DNA from: Leptolyngbya sp. BL0902
GTDB lineage: Bacteria; Cyanobacteriota; Cyanobacteriia; Phormidesmidales; Phormidesmidaceae
Reading direction: 5' to 3'
Assembly (NCBI RefSeq): GCF_016403105.1
Contig: NZ_CP046155.1
Location: 1,798,001-1,862,000, forward strand
Length of the DNA: 64,000 nt
Part shown: positions 25,912 to 35,657 of the stretch, piece after piece
Layout of the letters: every line of letters starts with the position of its first letter
Numbering within the stretch: the first letter of the stretch is position 1
Notes under the pieces: model-generated
Seen by the model: the letters and a program-made list of their open reading frames with translations, nothing else
Told to the model about the DNA's origin: nothing
The model's database searches: none
Translations under genes and position numbers: made by a program

Positions 25912-28176
25912 ATGCCACAGATTTCTTTAAAGTTCGTGAAGCAGCCGTACTCTCCTCACCGATCTCCCCCACAGCAGCAATCCTCGCAACGGCATCCCCG
26001 TGGGCAGCGCCAGCACTTCCTGTTAGGGTTACTGATAGCCCTTGGTTTTGCTGTAATGCCCATGTCTGCGATGCCTGCACCTGCCCAATCCCTTGCCTAC
26101 CCCGCCAGCCCCCGCCAAGCCCAGGTGGATGTGTACCACGGCGTTGAGGTGGCCGATCCCTACCGCTGGCTAGAGGACACACAATCCGCCGAGACCCAAG
26201 CCTGGATTGAGGCCCAGAATCAGCTCACCTTTGGCTATTTAGCCCAACTGCCGGGACGGGATGCCCTCAACCAGCGGCTCACAAAATTATGGAATTACGA
26301 GCGCTACGGTACACCGTTTAATCGGGGTGGACGGTACTTTTACTTCAAAAATGACGGCCTGCAAAACCAAAGCGTCCTTTATACCCTGCCCAGTTTGGAC
26401 GCTGAACCGAGGGTGCTGTTAGACCCGAATACTCTGTCCGAAGATGGCATTGTAGCCCTCAGCGGCATGGCGGTCAGCGAAAATGGGGCGTACCTGGCCT
26501 ACGGGCTCTCCGCCAGCGGGTCAGACTGGGTGGAATGGCGGGTGCGAGACATTGCCACCGGGGAGGACACCAACGACCTGCTGAAGTGGGTGAAGTTCTC
26601 TGGAGCCTCCTGGAGCCACGACCACCAGGGATTTTTCTATAGCCGCTACGACGAACCCGACCCCGCCAATCTCCACGAGGCCGTTAACTACTACCAAAAG
26701 CTCTACTACCACCGCCTTGGCACCCCCCAAAGCGAAGATGTGCTGATCTACGAACGGCCCGACCAAAAGGAATGGGGCTTCAGCGGCGGCGTCACCGAAG
26801 ACGGGCGCTACCTGGTAATTTCTGTGTGGCGCGGCACCGATCCGAACAACCTGGTGTTCTACAAGGATTTGGCCAATCCCGACAGTCCGGTGATCGAACT
26901 GATTTCCGAATTTGAGTCCAACTACAGCTTCGTGGCCAATGAGGGCACTCGCTTCTGGTTCCGCACCGATTGCCAAGCCCCCAAGGGACGCCTGATTGCC
27001 ATCGACCTCACCCAGCCCGACCCCAACCACTGGCAGGAGGTGATCCCCGAAGGCGAGGACACCCTAGAGGGGGTGAGTCTGCTGAACCATCAGTTTGTGG
27101 TGGATTACCTCAAGGACGCCTACACCAAAATCCAGATTTACGCCCTAGACGGAGCCTGGGTGCGGGATGTGGAACTGCCGGGAATTGGCTCGGCGGGCGG
27201 CTTTGACGGCAAACGCGAAGACACCGAAACCTTCTACAGCTTCACCAGCTTCACGGTGCCCAACACCATCTACCGCTACGACATGACTACCGGGGAAAGC
27301 ACCCTCTACCGCACTTCCCAGGTGGATTTTGACCCCGCTGCCTACGAAACCCGCCAGGTGTTCTACCCCAGCGCCGACGGCACCCGCATCCCCATGTTCA
27401 TCACCCACAAACGGGGGCTGGAGCTAAACGGCCAAAACCCCACCCTACTCTACGGCTACGGCGGCTTTAACGTGTCCCTCACCCCGGCCTTTTCCGTCAG
27501 CAATTTGGTGTGGATGGAGATGGGCGGCGTCTATGCGGTGCCTAACCTGCGCGGCGGCGGTGAGTATGGCGAAGACTGGCACCAGGCCGGAATCAAGCTC
27601 AACAAACAAAACGTGTTTGACGACTTCATCGCCGCTGCCCAATGGCTGATCGACCAGGGCTATACCACCTCCGCCAAACTTGGCATCATGGGCGGCAGCA
27701 ACGGCGGCTTGCTCGTCGGAGCCTGCATGACCCAACGGCCCGACCTCTTCGCCGTGGCCCTGCCTGCCGTGGGGGTGCTGGATATGCTGCGGTTTAACCA
27801 GTTCACCATCGGCTGGGCCTGGGAATCAGACTATGGATCGCCCCAAAATGAAGCAGAATTCCGCGCCCTCTACGCCTATTCGCCCCTGCACAACCTGCAA
27901 CCGGGCACCGCCTACCCCGCCACCCTGATCACCACTGCCGACCACGATGATCGGGTCGTCCCCGCCCACAGCTTCAAGTTCGCCGCCGCCCTACAGTACG
28001 CCCAGGGTGGCGAGGATCCGGTACTCATCCGCATCGACACCAAAGCAGGTCACGGAGCCGGAAAACCCACCGCCAAAGTGATTGAAGAAGCCGCCGATAA
28101 ATGGGCTTTCGTGGCCTATCACCTAGGTCTTGAGACTGACCTCACCGATGGGGTAAAAAACGGTATCAGCTCGTGA
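25912..28176 (+). CDS. prolyl oligopeptidase family serine protease (S9A)
   Basis: The product of about 754 residues has an N-terminal signal or anchor (LLGLLIALGFAVMPMSA), a beta-propeller (residues about 80-420), and an alpha/beta-hydrolase domain. The propeller's start shows YRWLEDTQSAETQAWIEAQN, as in the family. The catalytic Ser is in IMGGSNGGLLVGA, Asp in TTADHDDRVVPAHS and His in TKAGHGAGKP. Such enzymes cut short peptides after proline; the leader suggests a periplasmic place. The ATG at 25912 is chosen over a TTG at 25894. It is divergent from ctp. Confidence 0.93.
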   Translation: MPQISLKFVKQPYSPHRSPPQQQSSQRHPRGQRQHFLLGLLIALGFAVMPMSAMPAPAQSLAYPASPRQAQVDVYHGVEVADPYRWLEDTQSAETQAWIEAQNQLTFGYLAQLPGRDALNQRLTKLWNYERYGTPFNRGGRYFYFKNDGLQNQSVLYTLPSLDAEPRVLLDPNTLSEDGIVALSGMAVSENGAYLAYGLSASGSDWVEWRVRDIATGEDTNDLLKWVKFSGASWSHDHQGFFYSRYDEPDPANLHEAVNYYQKLYYHRLGTPQSEDVLIYERPDQKEWGFSGGVTEDGRYLVISVWRGTDPNNLVFYKDLANPDSPVIELISEFESNYSFVANEGTRFWFRTDCQAPKGRLIAIDLTQPDPNHWQEVIPEGEDTLEGVSLLNHQFVVDYLKDAYTKIQIYALDGAWVRDVELPGIGSAGGFDGKREDTETFYSFTSFTVPNTIYRYDMTTGESTLYRTSQVDFDPAAYETRQVFYPSADGTRIPMFITHKRGLELNGQNPTLLYGYGGFNVSLTPAFSVSNLVWMEMGGVYAVPNLRGGGEYGEDWHQAGIKLNKQNVFDDFIAAAQWLIDQGYTTSAKLGIMGGSNGGLLVGACMTQRPDLFAVALPAVGVLDMLRFNQFTIGWAWESDYGSPQNEAEFRALYAYSPLHNLQPGTAYPATLITTADHDDRVVPAHSFKFAAALQYAQGGEDPVLIRIDTKAGHGAGKPTAKVIEEAADKWAFVAYHLGLETDLTDGVKNGISS

Positions 28177-28471
28177 TTCAGGCAGCGTTGGCAAGTAGGG
28201 CGAAGGACGATTTGCCCCAGAGCCCAGGCACCGCCTGATTTTGGGATGCGTATGATTCGGTGGGACGGGCGATGGCGCATCGGAGTCGAGCCCTGCCCGT
28301 GGTGTAAAAAGTCCTGAAACACCGTAGGGCTTCAGTTCACTGACAATCCTAAATCCGATTAGGAAACCCCCTATTCGGGTTGAGGCTTCGACCAGTTCAG
28401 CCCCAGCAGGCTTCGGTTTCAAATCGGGGGCAAACAATCGGGATTTAGTATCCGTGATCTGTTCGCAGTGG
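28177..28471. other. intergenic region between convergent genes
   Basis: No gene is seen. The bases TCCTAAATCCGATTAGGA (28346-28363) form a small hairpin that could end transcription of the peptidase gene. The remainder has G+C typical of the window. Confidence 0.3.
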
Positions 28472-29590
28472 CTAAGCCACCTGGGGCGATTGCAGCAACG
28501 CCTGAATCGAGCGCTTTTCTAGCAGACCCGCTAGGGATCCATCGTTATCAATCACCGCCAGAGCGTTGATATTGCGGGTTTCCAGGGTCTTCACCACCTC
28601 CATCAGCGGTTGCTCGGCCCCCACCGTCAGAATGTCTCCCGCTGGTTCCATGATGGCGGACACGGTGGTGGTATCCCACTGGTCGCGGGGCACCTGCTTC
28701 AGGGCGTCTACCAGTACCGTCCCTACCAGCAGCCCCGTTTCGTCGGCCACTAGGAACTTACGCCAGGCCGAAGGCGCAGCCAAAAGGGCGTTTTCGGCAA
28801 ACTCTCGCAGGGAAACGTTCGCTGCGGTAATGGGGCTATCTTGCGCCACAGCATCGGCGGCAGTAAGGCCCGTGAGACGACCTTGCACTGCGCCAAACTG
28901 GGCGGTACGGTTGGCATTTTGCAGCAGGAACAGGCCAATCAGTAGCGCCCAAAAACTGCCCAAAGAGCTAAGCCCCAAAACAGACGCTCCACCCAGGATG
29001 ATCGCCGTCCAGCCCAGCAGTTGACCCACGCGGCTGGCAAACACCAAACCCTTGTGGGGCTGTCCCGTAATCTTCCACACCAGCGACTTCAGTACATTAC
29101 CGCCATCCAGCGGCAGACCAGGAATCAGGTTAAAGGCTCCCAGTGCCAGGTTGATATAGGCCAAAAGTCCAACGATTCCGGCAATTGGGCCAGAGAGGGG
29201 CAACGCCAAACCCGCCACCGAGAACAGGCCAAACAGGGCAAAGCTCACTAGGGGGCCAGCGATGGCTACCTGAAATGCGCCTTTGGGGGTCTCGGATTCT
29301 TTTTCTAGGGCCGCCAACCCGCCAAACAAAAACAGCGTGATTGAGTTGACCCCGATGCCCTGCTGTTTTGCGGCAAAGCTATGACCCAGTTCGTGGGCCA
29401 GCACCGAGGCAAACAACATCAGCGCCGAGCCCAGCCCCAGCACCCAGGGCAATGCCCCACCCAACGCCGGAAACGCCGCCGCCAGTCCGCTGCCGTACTG
29501 CCACGTCACCAGCAGCAGCACCAAAAACCAAGACCCATTCACATAAAAGGGAATACCAAATAGATTCCCTACTCGTAAGTTGCCGTTCAT
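28472..29590 (-). CDS. site-2 protease (M50) with CBS domain pair
   Basis: The 372-residue membrane protein has six or so hydrophobic segments, the zinc site in LAHELGHSFAAKQQG and the second motif LIPGLPLDGGNVLKSL. The C-terminal 140 residues hold two CBS units, ending LAGLLEKRSIQALL. S2P enzymes cut transmembrane segments of regulators; CBS pairs sense adenosine nucleotides. Cyanobacteria carry several of these and a plastid relative is implicated in chloroplast development. The substrate is unknown. Confidence 0.92.
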   Translation of the reverse strand: MNGNLRVGNLFGIPFYVNGSWFLVLLLVTWQYGSGLAAAFPALGGALPWVLGLGSALMLFASVLAHELGHSFAAKQQGIGVNSITLFLFGGLAALEKESETPKGAFQVAIAGPLVSFALFGLFSVAGLALPLSGPIAGIVGLLAYINLALGAFNLIPGLPLDGGNVLKSLVWKITGQPHKGLVFASRVGQLLGWTAIILGGASVLGLSSLGSFWALLIGLFLLQNANRTAQFGAVQGRLTGLTAADAVAQDSPITAANVSLREFAENALLAAPSAWRKFLVADETGLLVGTVLVDALKQVPRDQWDTTTVSAIMEPAGDILTVGAEQPLMEVVKTLETRNINALAVIDNDGSLAGLLEKRSIQALLQSPQVA

Positions 29591-29749
29591 GGGGCACCTC
29601 TCATTTAAAGCCTGAGGACAGGGGGCGAAATCCTGGGATTTGTGTCCTGTCCATAGGTCTTATTGTAACGAACTGTTAATGAGGCTCTCATCTATCGGGG
29701 GTAGGGAGAACCGTCGCCCCTAGGGTGGGTCTGCTCGACCTTGGCGACC

Positions 29750-29845
29750 TCAACCGGGCAACCCGAGCTTCACCCAAAAGGCCGTGGCGTTCACAATCAG
29801 GGCCACCGTCGCCGAAATTAACAGGGCAAAGGCTAGCGCCACCAT
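29750..29845 (-). CDS. possible 31-aa single-helix membrane protein
   Basis: From ATG at 29845 a 31-residue frame reads MVALAFALLISATVALIVNA then TAFWVKLGLPG. One hydrophobic helix with a polar end resembles the small photosystem or NDH subunits of cyanobacteria, but I cannot match one. It starts 18 bases after the stop of the transglutaminase-like gene, so would be the last gene of that transcript. The ribosome site is weak, and a chance frame is possible. Confidence 0.4.
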   Translation of the reverse strand: MVALAFALLISATVALIVNATAFWVKLGLPG

Positions 29846-29862
29846 GGGGTGTGATCTTTATC

Positions 29863-31596
29863 CTAGGGTTGCAGCTCGCCTAGGATGCGAAACCGCATAT
29901 GGTTGACGGCCAAATCGCCGAGCTTCGTGTCGGGGCTGCCTTCAGGACGGATTAACTTCTCGAAGGGGATGCCCTTGCCCATTTCCACGTGCCACCAGGG
30001 CAGGCCCATGAAAAAGCGAGTGGGGTAGGGGCCACCGTCTTGGATGTCGTCGGGGTTGGATTCCATCGGTAGCCAGCCCGTGCCGGGGATGTAGAACTCA
30101 ATCCAAACGTGGTTGAAGTCGGGTTCTAGATAAATGCCGGGTTTGTCGGCCTGGGCGGGGCATTTGTAGCGGCCCACGGTGCGACAGGCGATGCCGTTCA
30201 GCCGCATCAGCGCCAGCAGCAGGCCCACGTATTCACCGCAGGAGCCGCGCCCCCGTTCGAGCACCACGTCCGGGGTGTCGATGGCGGGGGTGACGGCGTA
30301 GGAGAGTTTGTCGTAGACGTAGTTGCGGATGCTGAGCACCTGGCGCAGGAGGTTGGTTTCGCGGCCAATGCTGTCGCGGGCGGCGGCTTGGATCAGGGGG
30401 CTATCCATGGCCAGTTCGTCATCGTCGATGAGGTAGCGGGGGCCAAATTCCGTGGGCAGGGGCGGGGCGGCTTCTACTTGGCGGGGGGTGAGTTGGTACT
30501 TGATGCCGTAGACCTCTACCAACGCCCTCCAGCCAAAAATGTGGCGTTCGTGGGGGTCGAGGGTGGGGAACTTGAAGCTGGCCACCCGTTCGCCGTTTTG
30601 CAGATCTTCTTCGTAGGGCAGGCCCACGGGCTCGATGGTGCGCAGGGTTTGACGGTCGGTGTGGGTGGGGAAGGCCATGCGCCATTCCACGTTTTGCAGG
30701 GCAGCGGCGTCTTCTAGGGCGTCGATTTCCTCTACGTAGGTCATTTCCACTAAAAAGCCGTTGGTGCGGCAGTAGTTTTTGGCCTTGTCCCAGCGGTAGG
30801 TGAGGGGGTGGATCAGGGTGGTATCCCGAAAGGTGAGTTCAAAGGGGAGTTCGCTGTTGGGGTCGTCGCGCACGTAGGGTTCTTCGTTGGTGTAGGAAAC
30901 CCAGAGGGTGCCCTGCTCCGGCTGGGTGTGGGGCGGTACGGCAATCCCCGTGGGTGTGGGGAAGGGGGTAAGCATTTTGACCACCAGTTCCCCGGTGGCG
31001 CGGTCGAGGCAGTAGACGGTCTGCTCGGTTTGGTCGCAGGCCCAGAGGTAATCGCCCCAGACCGAGATATTTTGTACCCCAATGCCCGGTGCCGGGAACT
31101 GGGTGATGCGCTGGCCCGAATCGCGGTTGTAGACGTAGATGTAGCCCGCCTTTTTGCAGCTCACGTAGAGGGTGTTTTCCCACACCGCCACGCCATCGGC
31201 GGTGTAGGGCAAGGTGAGGACGGGGGTGAGGTTAATGGCATCGAGGGCGGTGACGTAGATGCTGTGGCCCTTGGCGATCCACACTCGCCCTTCCCAGTGG
31301 GCAATTCCGGTGGCCTGGTCAAACTCGGCGGCGTGGCGCGGGTTGAGGATAGCGGCATCCCCCGTCTTGGGGTCAATCTTGAGCAAATAGCCCCGAAAGG
31401 GATCGACCGCTAGCAAATCTTCTCCCCGCAGGGCCAAGCCATAGACCGCCTTCACCCCAATCGGCTGGAGCAAATGGGAGGCAAAGGCGGAGGAATCCGA
31501 TGCAGTTGCAGAGGCAGGGGCAGCAGAAATGAAGTCAAGCATGGGGGGCACGGTCATACCTAGGAGCGGCCACGGGTTGGCCATTGTATTGGTCAT
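29863..31596 (-). CDS. beta-propeller plus transglutaminase-like protein
   Basis: The 577-residue product has an N-terminal half like an NHL/SMP-30 propeller (residues about 50-240, with strands such as GEDLLAVDPFRGYLLKID, GVAVWENTLYVSCKK, ISVWGDYLWACDQ). The C-terminal half is a transglutaminase-like (DUF3857/TGc) core with the triad in LERGRGSCGEYVGLL, FNHVWIEFYI and MESNPDD. No signal peptide is obvious. TGc folds act as peptidases or cross-linkers. This pairing is uncommon to me, and function is unknown. It is divergent or at least separate from the S66 gene. Confidence 0.85.
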   Translation of the reverse strand: MTNTMANPWPLLGMTVPPMLDFISAAPASATASDSSAFASHLLQPIGVKAVYGLALRGEDLLAVDPFRGYLLKIDPKTGDAAILNPRHAAEFDQATGIAHWEGRVWIAKGHSIYVTALDAINLTPVLTLPYTADGVAVWENTLYVSCKKAGYIYVYNRDSGQRITQFPAPGIGVQNISVWGDYLWACDQTEQTVYCLDRATGELVVKMLTPFPTPTGIAVPPHTQPEQGTLWVSYTNEEPYVRDDPNSELPFELTFRDTTLIHPLTYRWDKAKNYCRTNGFLVEMTYVEEIDALEDAAALQNVEWRMAFPTHTDRQTLRTIEPVGLPYEEDLQNGERVASFKFPTLDPHERHIFGWRALVEVYGIKYQLTPRQVEAAPPLPTEFGPRYLIDDDELAMDSPLIQAAARDSIGRETNLLRQVLSIRNYVYDKLSYAVTPAIDTPDVVLERGRGSCGEYVGLLLALMRLNGIACRTVGRYKCPAQADKPGIYLEPDFNHVWIEFYIPGTGWLPMESNPDDIQDGGPYPTRFFMGLPWWHVEMGKGIPFEKLIRPEGSPDTKLGDLAVNHMRFRILGELQP

Positions 31597-31676
31597 ATCC
31601 TAGGGGACTGTGCCCGAAAAAAGTGTATTTTGCTAGGCCAAGGGCAAAATCAACAGGCCCCACTCAGGCAAAGTGG

Positions 31677-31826
31677 CTACTCGCCTTCCTGGCTGATCTG
31701 CTGCTCTACGGTGCTGATGGCCGCATTCACTGCCGCCAGCCGGGTTTCGAGGGAATCGCGGAAGGCTTTCATCATCTCTAGTTTGTAGCGCTGGTACTGT
31801 CGTCGAGACTCGGTGCTGGGGGGCAT
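31677..31826 (-). CDS. small helical protein, 49 aa
   Basis: From ATG at 31826 a 49-residue frame gives MPPSTESRRQYQRYKLEMM then an amphipathic helix ending AAISTVEQQISQEGE. It is charged, without cysteines or membrane segments, and has a protein-like composition. A further ATG at 31847 would add seven hydrophobic residues. I do not recognise the family. It precedes the S66 gene's end on the same strand by 150 bases. Confidence 0.45.
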   Translation of the reverse strand: MPPSTESRRQYQRYKLEMMKAFRDSLETRLAAVNAAISTVEQQISQEGE

Positions 31827-31974
31827 ACAGAAGGGAGGAAAAAACATGGCTTTACCGCAAGAGGGACGTTTTTATTATGGCCACAAAATTTTAGGAAGGG
31901 GAGAACGCTATGGGGTGTGATCGACTTGTTACCCGCAGTTCTGCCCCCCAGAGCAGGCTCACTCGATCCGCAGG

Positions 31975-33036
31975 CTACAGGATGGCGAGGGTACCCTGAT
32001 CGCCGTTGAGGTGGGCCATGGCCCCTACGGGCAGGGCAGCGTTGTCGCCATCGTGGCCAAAGGGCAATCCGGCAACAATGGGAATCCCCAGATCCCCCAG
32101 GCGATCCCGCAGCACCTCCTCTACCGTAAAGCTGGGGACGTTTTCGGGCGGTTCGCAACGGCTGAAGCGGCCTAGGGCAATGCCTTTCACGCCCTGAAAT
32201 TTGCCCATCATGCGCCAGTGGGTGAGCATGCGGTCGATGCGGTAGGGGGCTTCGGTGACATCTTCTAGGGCCAAAATCACCCCGTCTAGGTTGGGTTCGT
32301 GGGGGGTGCCCAGCAGGTGGGTGGCCACGGTTAAATTCGCCGGAAGGAGTGGCCCCGTCACCCGACCGCCGCCCCAGCCCAGCCCCCGAATGGAAGGGAT
32401 GGGTTGCCCCATGAGCAAGTCCTTTAGGCGCTGCTGCGACCAGTCAGGCTCTGCGGCCAGGGTGGTCATCAGCGGCCCGTGGATACCGACGATGCCCTGT
32501 TGTGCCAACCCCCACAGCAGGCTGGTGATATCCGAAAAACCCACGAGCCACTTCGGCGGCAATGGATTGGGCCACTGCCATTGTTCCAACACCCTGGCCC
32601 CGCCATAGCCACCCCTAGCGCAGAGGATGGCCTTGTAGTCGGGATTGGTGAGCACCTCCATCCAGGCTTGGCGACGCTCGTCATCCCGTCCGGCCAAATA
32701 GCCCCACTTCTGGCCCACGGCGGCAGGGACGTCAATTTCAAAGCCCCAACTGCGCCACAGGTCTAGCCCTTGTTTAAAGGAGTCCAACTCACGCAGGGCA
32801 CCGCTGGGGGCCATCACGGCTAGGCGATCTCCGGGCTGAAGCGGTGGTGGATAGATGGGCGTCATCGAAGCTGGAGGGATCGCCGTCGGAGGGATCGCAT
32901 CGGGTGATGCTGGGGTGTCTTGAACCGGGACATTCGGTGCATCCGACGGCTGAGAACGTGGGAAATCAGGCGAGGTTGCCCTGGCCCTGGGCTCCGGCTG
33001 GGGGAATTGAACTATCTGCGAGGGGGGCTGTGGCAT
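31975..33036 (-). CDS. LD-carboxypeptidase family protein (S66)
   Basis: The product has PLQPGDRLAVMAPSGAL, the Ser nucleophile in WLVGFSDITSLLWGL, the acidic residue in GVILALEDVTEAPYRID, and the His in AGLPFGHDGDNAALPVG, the S66 (LdcA/MccF) triad. LdcA removes the terminal D-Ala from murein tetrapeptides in the cytoplasm during recycling; MccF relatives inactivate microcin. Its N-terminal 50 residues are Pro-rich. I prefer the ATG at 33036 (353 residues) over 33186, which would overlap the divergent trmB. Confidence 0.9.
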   Translation of the reverse strand: MPQPPSQIVQFPQPEPRARATSPDFPRSQPSDAPNVPVQDTPASPDAIPPTAIPPASMTPIYPPPLQPGDRLAVMAPSGALRELDSFKQGLDLWRSWGFEIDVPAAVGQKWGYLAGRDDERRQAWMEVLTNPDYKAILCARGGYGGARVLEQWQWPNPLPPKWLVGFSDITSLLWGLAQQGIVGIHGPLMTTLAAEPDWSQQRLKDLLMGQPIPSIRGLGWGGGRVTGPLLPANLTVATHLLGTPHEPNLDGVILALEDVTEAPYRIDRMLTHWRMMGKFQGVKGIALGRFSRCEPPENVPSFTVEEVLRDRLGDLGIPIVAGLPFGHDGDNAALPVGAMAHLNGDQGTLAIL

Positions 33037-33072
33037 GATAGGGAGTTGGAGTCTTAGCAAATAGGTCAGCTT

Positions 33073-33708
33073 GTGGCGGTTGTTCGGGTGCGCCAGCACG
33101 TTAATCCACTCAGTGAAAAATACCAGATTCCCATCCCTTTCCCCGACTGGAGCCAGGTTTTCCCCCATCCCCAGCGGCCCCTGCACATTGACATCGGCAG
33201 CGCCAAGGGGGTGTTTGCCATGGAAATGGCCCGACTTCAGCCAGAGTGGAATTTGCTGGGTCTAGAAATTCGCAAACCCCTGGCGGAAGAATCCCAGCGG
33301 CGCAAGGAAGAACTGGGCCTGACGAACCTGCACCTGATGTTTTGCAACGCCAACATCTCCTTCCGTCCGCTGATGGAAAGCTGGGGCGCGGCCAACCCCC
33401 TGCAACAGGTGTCGATTCAGTTTCCCGATCCTTGGTTCAAAAAACGCCACCAAAAACGTCGGGTGCTGCAACCGGAATTGGTCAATGACATCGTTGCTTT
33501 CCTGCCCAGCGGGGGCCGGATTGTGATTCAGTCTGACGTAGAAGACCTGGCCCTAGATATGGTGGAACGCCTGGGCGAACATCCCCAACTGGTGCGCACC
33601 GCTAATTATTGGCTACCAGAAAGCCCCTTCCCCGCCCAAACCGACCGCGAGCGCGTCACCCTAGAGCAGGGGCTCCCGGTCTACCGAGCCATTTTTAGTA
33701 AGCCGTAG
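33073..33708 (+). CDS. trmB: tRNA (guanine-N7-)-methyltransferase
   Basis: The 211-residue product has the SAM loop LHIDIGSAKGVFAMEM, LGLEIRKPLAEES, and the family signature IQFPDPWFKKRHQKRRVL with the conserved Asp and basic residues. It methylates G46 in the variable loop of tRNAs. The start is GTG at 33073. It is divergent from the S66 gene with 36 bases between starts. Confidence 0.95.
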   Translation: MAVVRVRQHVNPLSEKYQIPIPFPDWSQVFPHPQRPLHIDIGSAKGVFAMEMARLQPEWNLLGLEIRKPLAEESQRRKEELGLTNLHLMFCNANISFRPLMESWGAANPLQQVSIQFPDPWFKKRHQKRRVLQPELVNDIVAFLPSGGRIVIQSDVEDLALDMVERLGEHPQLVRTANYWLPESPFPAQTDRERVTLEQGLPVYRAIFSKP

Positions 33709-33879
33709 CGCAAGGGTAAAACCTGCTGAGGCTAATCGTTTCATGCCTTTCCCGCCACGCTATGCGGCCCTTGGCTAACAAAATGTGACTAACGGGCCTG
33801 GGCTGATCGTTTCTCCGGGAGATTGCGGAATACTGACGAAGAAGCCTTCGGTTTTGTCCCCCGTGCTGGGGTTTGTTCT

Positions 33880-35352
33880 ATGGATTGCCACCGTGCTGCG
33901 CCCACCGTGTTTAAGTATCGGCCCCACCTCCGTCGCGACCGCTCCCAGGATCTTCGGGCTCCCCGTCGGCTGCACCTGCGGGATGCCTTAACCTGGTCTA
34001 CCCAGCGCGGGCTGGTGCTGATGGCGGGGGATGTGCTGGCGTTAGGGGTGTCTTGGCATTTAGCCCGGTCGCTGAACCAGCTATTCTCGCCCATTCCATC
34101 TCAGTTGGTGTGGTGGACGTGGCTGGGGTTACCCAGTCTGTTTTGGGTGATGGTCGCCTATACCCTGGGCCTGTTTACCTATGCGGGGCTCTACCGATCT
34201 AGCCGTCAGGTCAAAAACTACCTCCAGGCGGGCAAACTGGTCAGCTTGGTTTACCTCACGGCCCTGGTGGTGATGTATTTTTACGATCCCAAGCTGGATT
34301 TGCCCCGGTCGCTGTTTTTCTCCGCCTGGATCAGCAGCGTCGCCTTTGTGGTCATCACTCGCGTTGTCATGACCCTGGCCCTGCGCCCCTTAGAAAAATC
34401 CCGCAACCCCACCCGTGTGTTTCTGATCGCCCCGGCCCATCGGCTCAAGCGGCTGGCGGATATTTTAGATCAGCGGGCCAGGGTGCCTGTGATTGGGGCG
34501 GCCCTGGCCTCCACAGCCAACTCCAGCGCCACCTACCAAGCCATCCTCGCCTCCAACGCCACCCTGGTTCTGGCGGAAAGCATTCCCTCCGCCGACTTGG
34601 CCTCAGAACTGTACTGGAAACTGCGGCGGGTGGGTCTGCCCATGCAGCTTCTCCCCACCAGCCGCGATATGCTCTACCGACGCGGCCAACCCGAAACCGT
34701 CGCCGGACTGCCTACCCTCCGCCTCGATGCTCCCCTCGTTGGCGGCTGGGACTACCGAGTGAAGCGCTGGATGGACTACCTCGGTGCGGGGTTGGGCGTG
34801 CTGATGTTGGCCCCCGTGTTCCTCGCCATTGCCATCGCCATTCGCCTCGATTCCCCTGGCCCCGTCTTCTTTCGGCAAGAGCGGGTGGGCCTCCACGGCA
34901 AGCCCTTCCAGGTCTGGAAATTCCGCACCATGACCGCCGATGCTCCCCAAAAACAGGCCCAACTGGAACAACAAAACGAAACCGCCGACGGCATTTTGTT
35001 TAAGGTCAAACACGACCCCAGGGTGACGCGGGTGGGTGCTTTTCTGCGCCGCACCAGCCTGGACGAACTGCCCCAACTCTTTAACGTCCTCTGCGGCCAA
35101 ATGAGCCTGGTTGGGCCTCGTCCCTTGCCCCTGCGCGATGTTGCCAAGTTCGACGGCTGGCACAACATCCGCCACCAGGTTCTCCCAGGGGTGACGGGGC
35201 TCTGGCAAATTTCAGGTCGATCCGACATCGACACCTTCGACGACGTGGCCCGCCTCGATCTCCACTACATCGACAACTGGTCAATCAACCTCGACCTAGA
35301 AATTCTCACGGAAACCGTCGGCATTGTGTTCCTAGGCAAAGGGGCCTACTAA
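33880..35352 (+). CDS. undecaprenyl-phosphate sugar phosphotransferase (exopolysaccharide)
   Basis: The product has four to five N-terminal membrane helices, a soluble middle, then a further helix and the bacterial sugar transferase domain: RWMDYLGAGLGVLML, FFRQERVGLHGKPFQVWKF, RRTSLDELPQLFNVL and SLVGPRPLPLRDV. Such polyisoprenyl-phosphate hexose-1-phosphate transferases start the repeat unit of exopolysaccharide or O-antigen on the inner membrane. The ATG at 33880 is preferred over a TTG at 33823. A glycosyltransferase gene lies downstream on the same strand. Confidence 0.93.
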   Translation: MDCHRAAPTVFKYRPHLRRDRSQDLRAPRRLHLRDALTWSTQRGLVLMAGDVLALGVSWHLARSLNQLFSPIPSQLVWWTWLGLPSLFWVMVAYTLGLFTYAGLYRSSRQVKNYLQAGKLVSLVYLTALVVMYFYDPKLDLPRSLFFSAWISSVAFVVITRVVMTLALRPLEKSRNPTRVFLIAPAHRLKRLADILDQRARVPVIGAALASTANSSATYQAILASNATLVLAESIPSADLASELYWKLRRVGLPMQLLPTSRDMLYRRGQPETVAGLPTLRLDAPLVGGWDYRVKRWMDYLGAGLGVLMLAPVFLAIAIAIRLDSPGPVFFRQERVGLHGKPFQVWKFRTMTADAPQKQAQLEQQNETADGILFKVKHDPRVTRVGAFLRRTSLDELPQLFNVLCGQMSLVGPRPLPLRDVAKFDGWHNIRHQVLPGVTGLWQISGRSDIDTFDDVARLDLHYIDNWSINLDLEILTETVGIVFLGKGAY

Positions 35353-35657
35353 GCTTCTGTTCCCCAAGTTTAGAAAGCCCTGACTTGCCCACCCCAGGTC
35401 CCCCAGCCAGGGGCTGGGCAACACCGTCAAAACTTGGCTATCCTTAGTCTTCTACTACGCTAGGGTGGATCCATTCATAGCATTTTAGCGGGGCTGCTGC
35501 TAAGATTTAAGCCATTGCCAACCGATTGGCCTGTCTCCTAGGGGTGCATCTCAGATCAAGGCACTATCTTTTAGCGGTAAGGTACTGCCAAAATTATGAT
35601 CTACCACGCTGCCCTGCCGATCCGCAAGACATGCTCAATCCTATATGAGACAAGATA
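35353..35657. other. intergenic region between the two surface-polysaccharide genes
   Basis: About 305 bases without a supported gene. A run of G+C-lower sequence near 35470-35520 and 35570-35650 leads into the following gene and probably holds its promoter. No repeat or terminator is clear. Confidence 0.35.
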
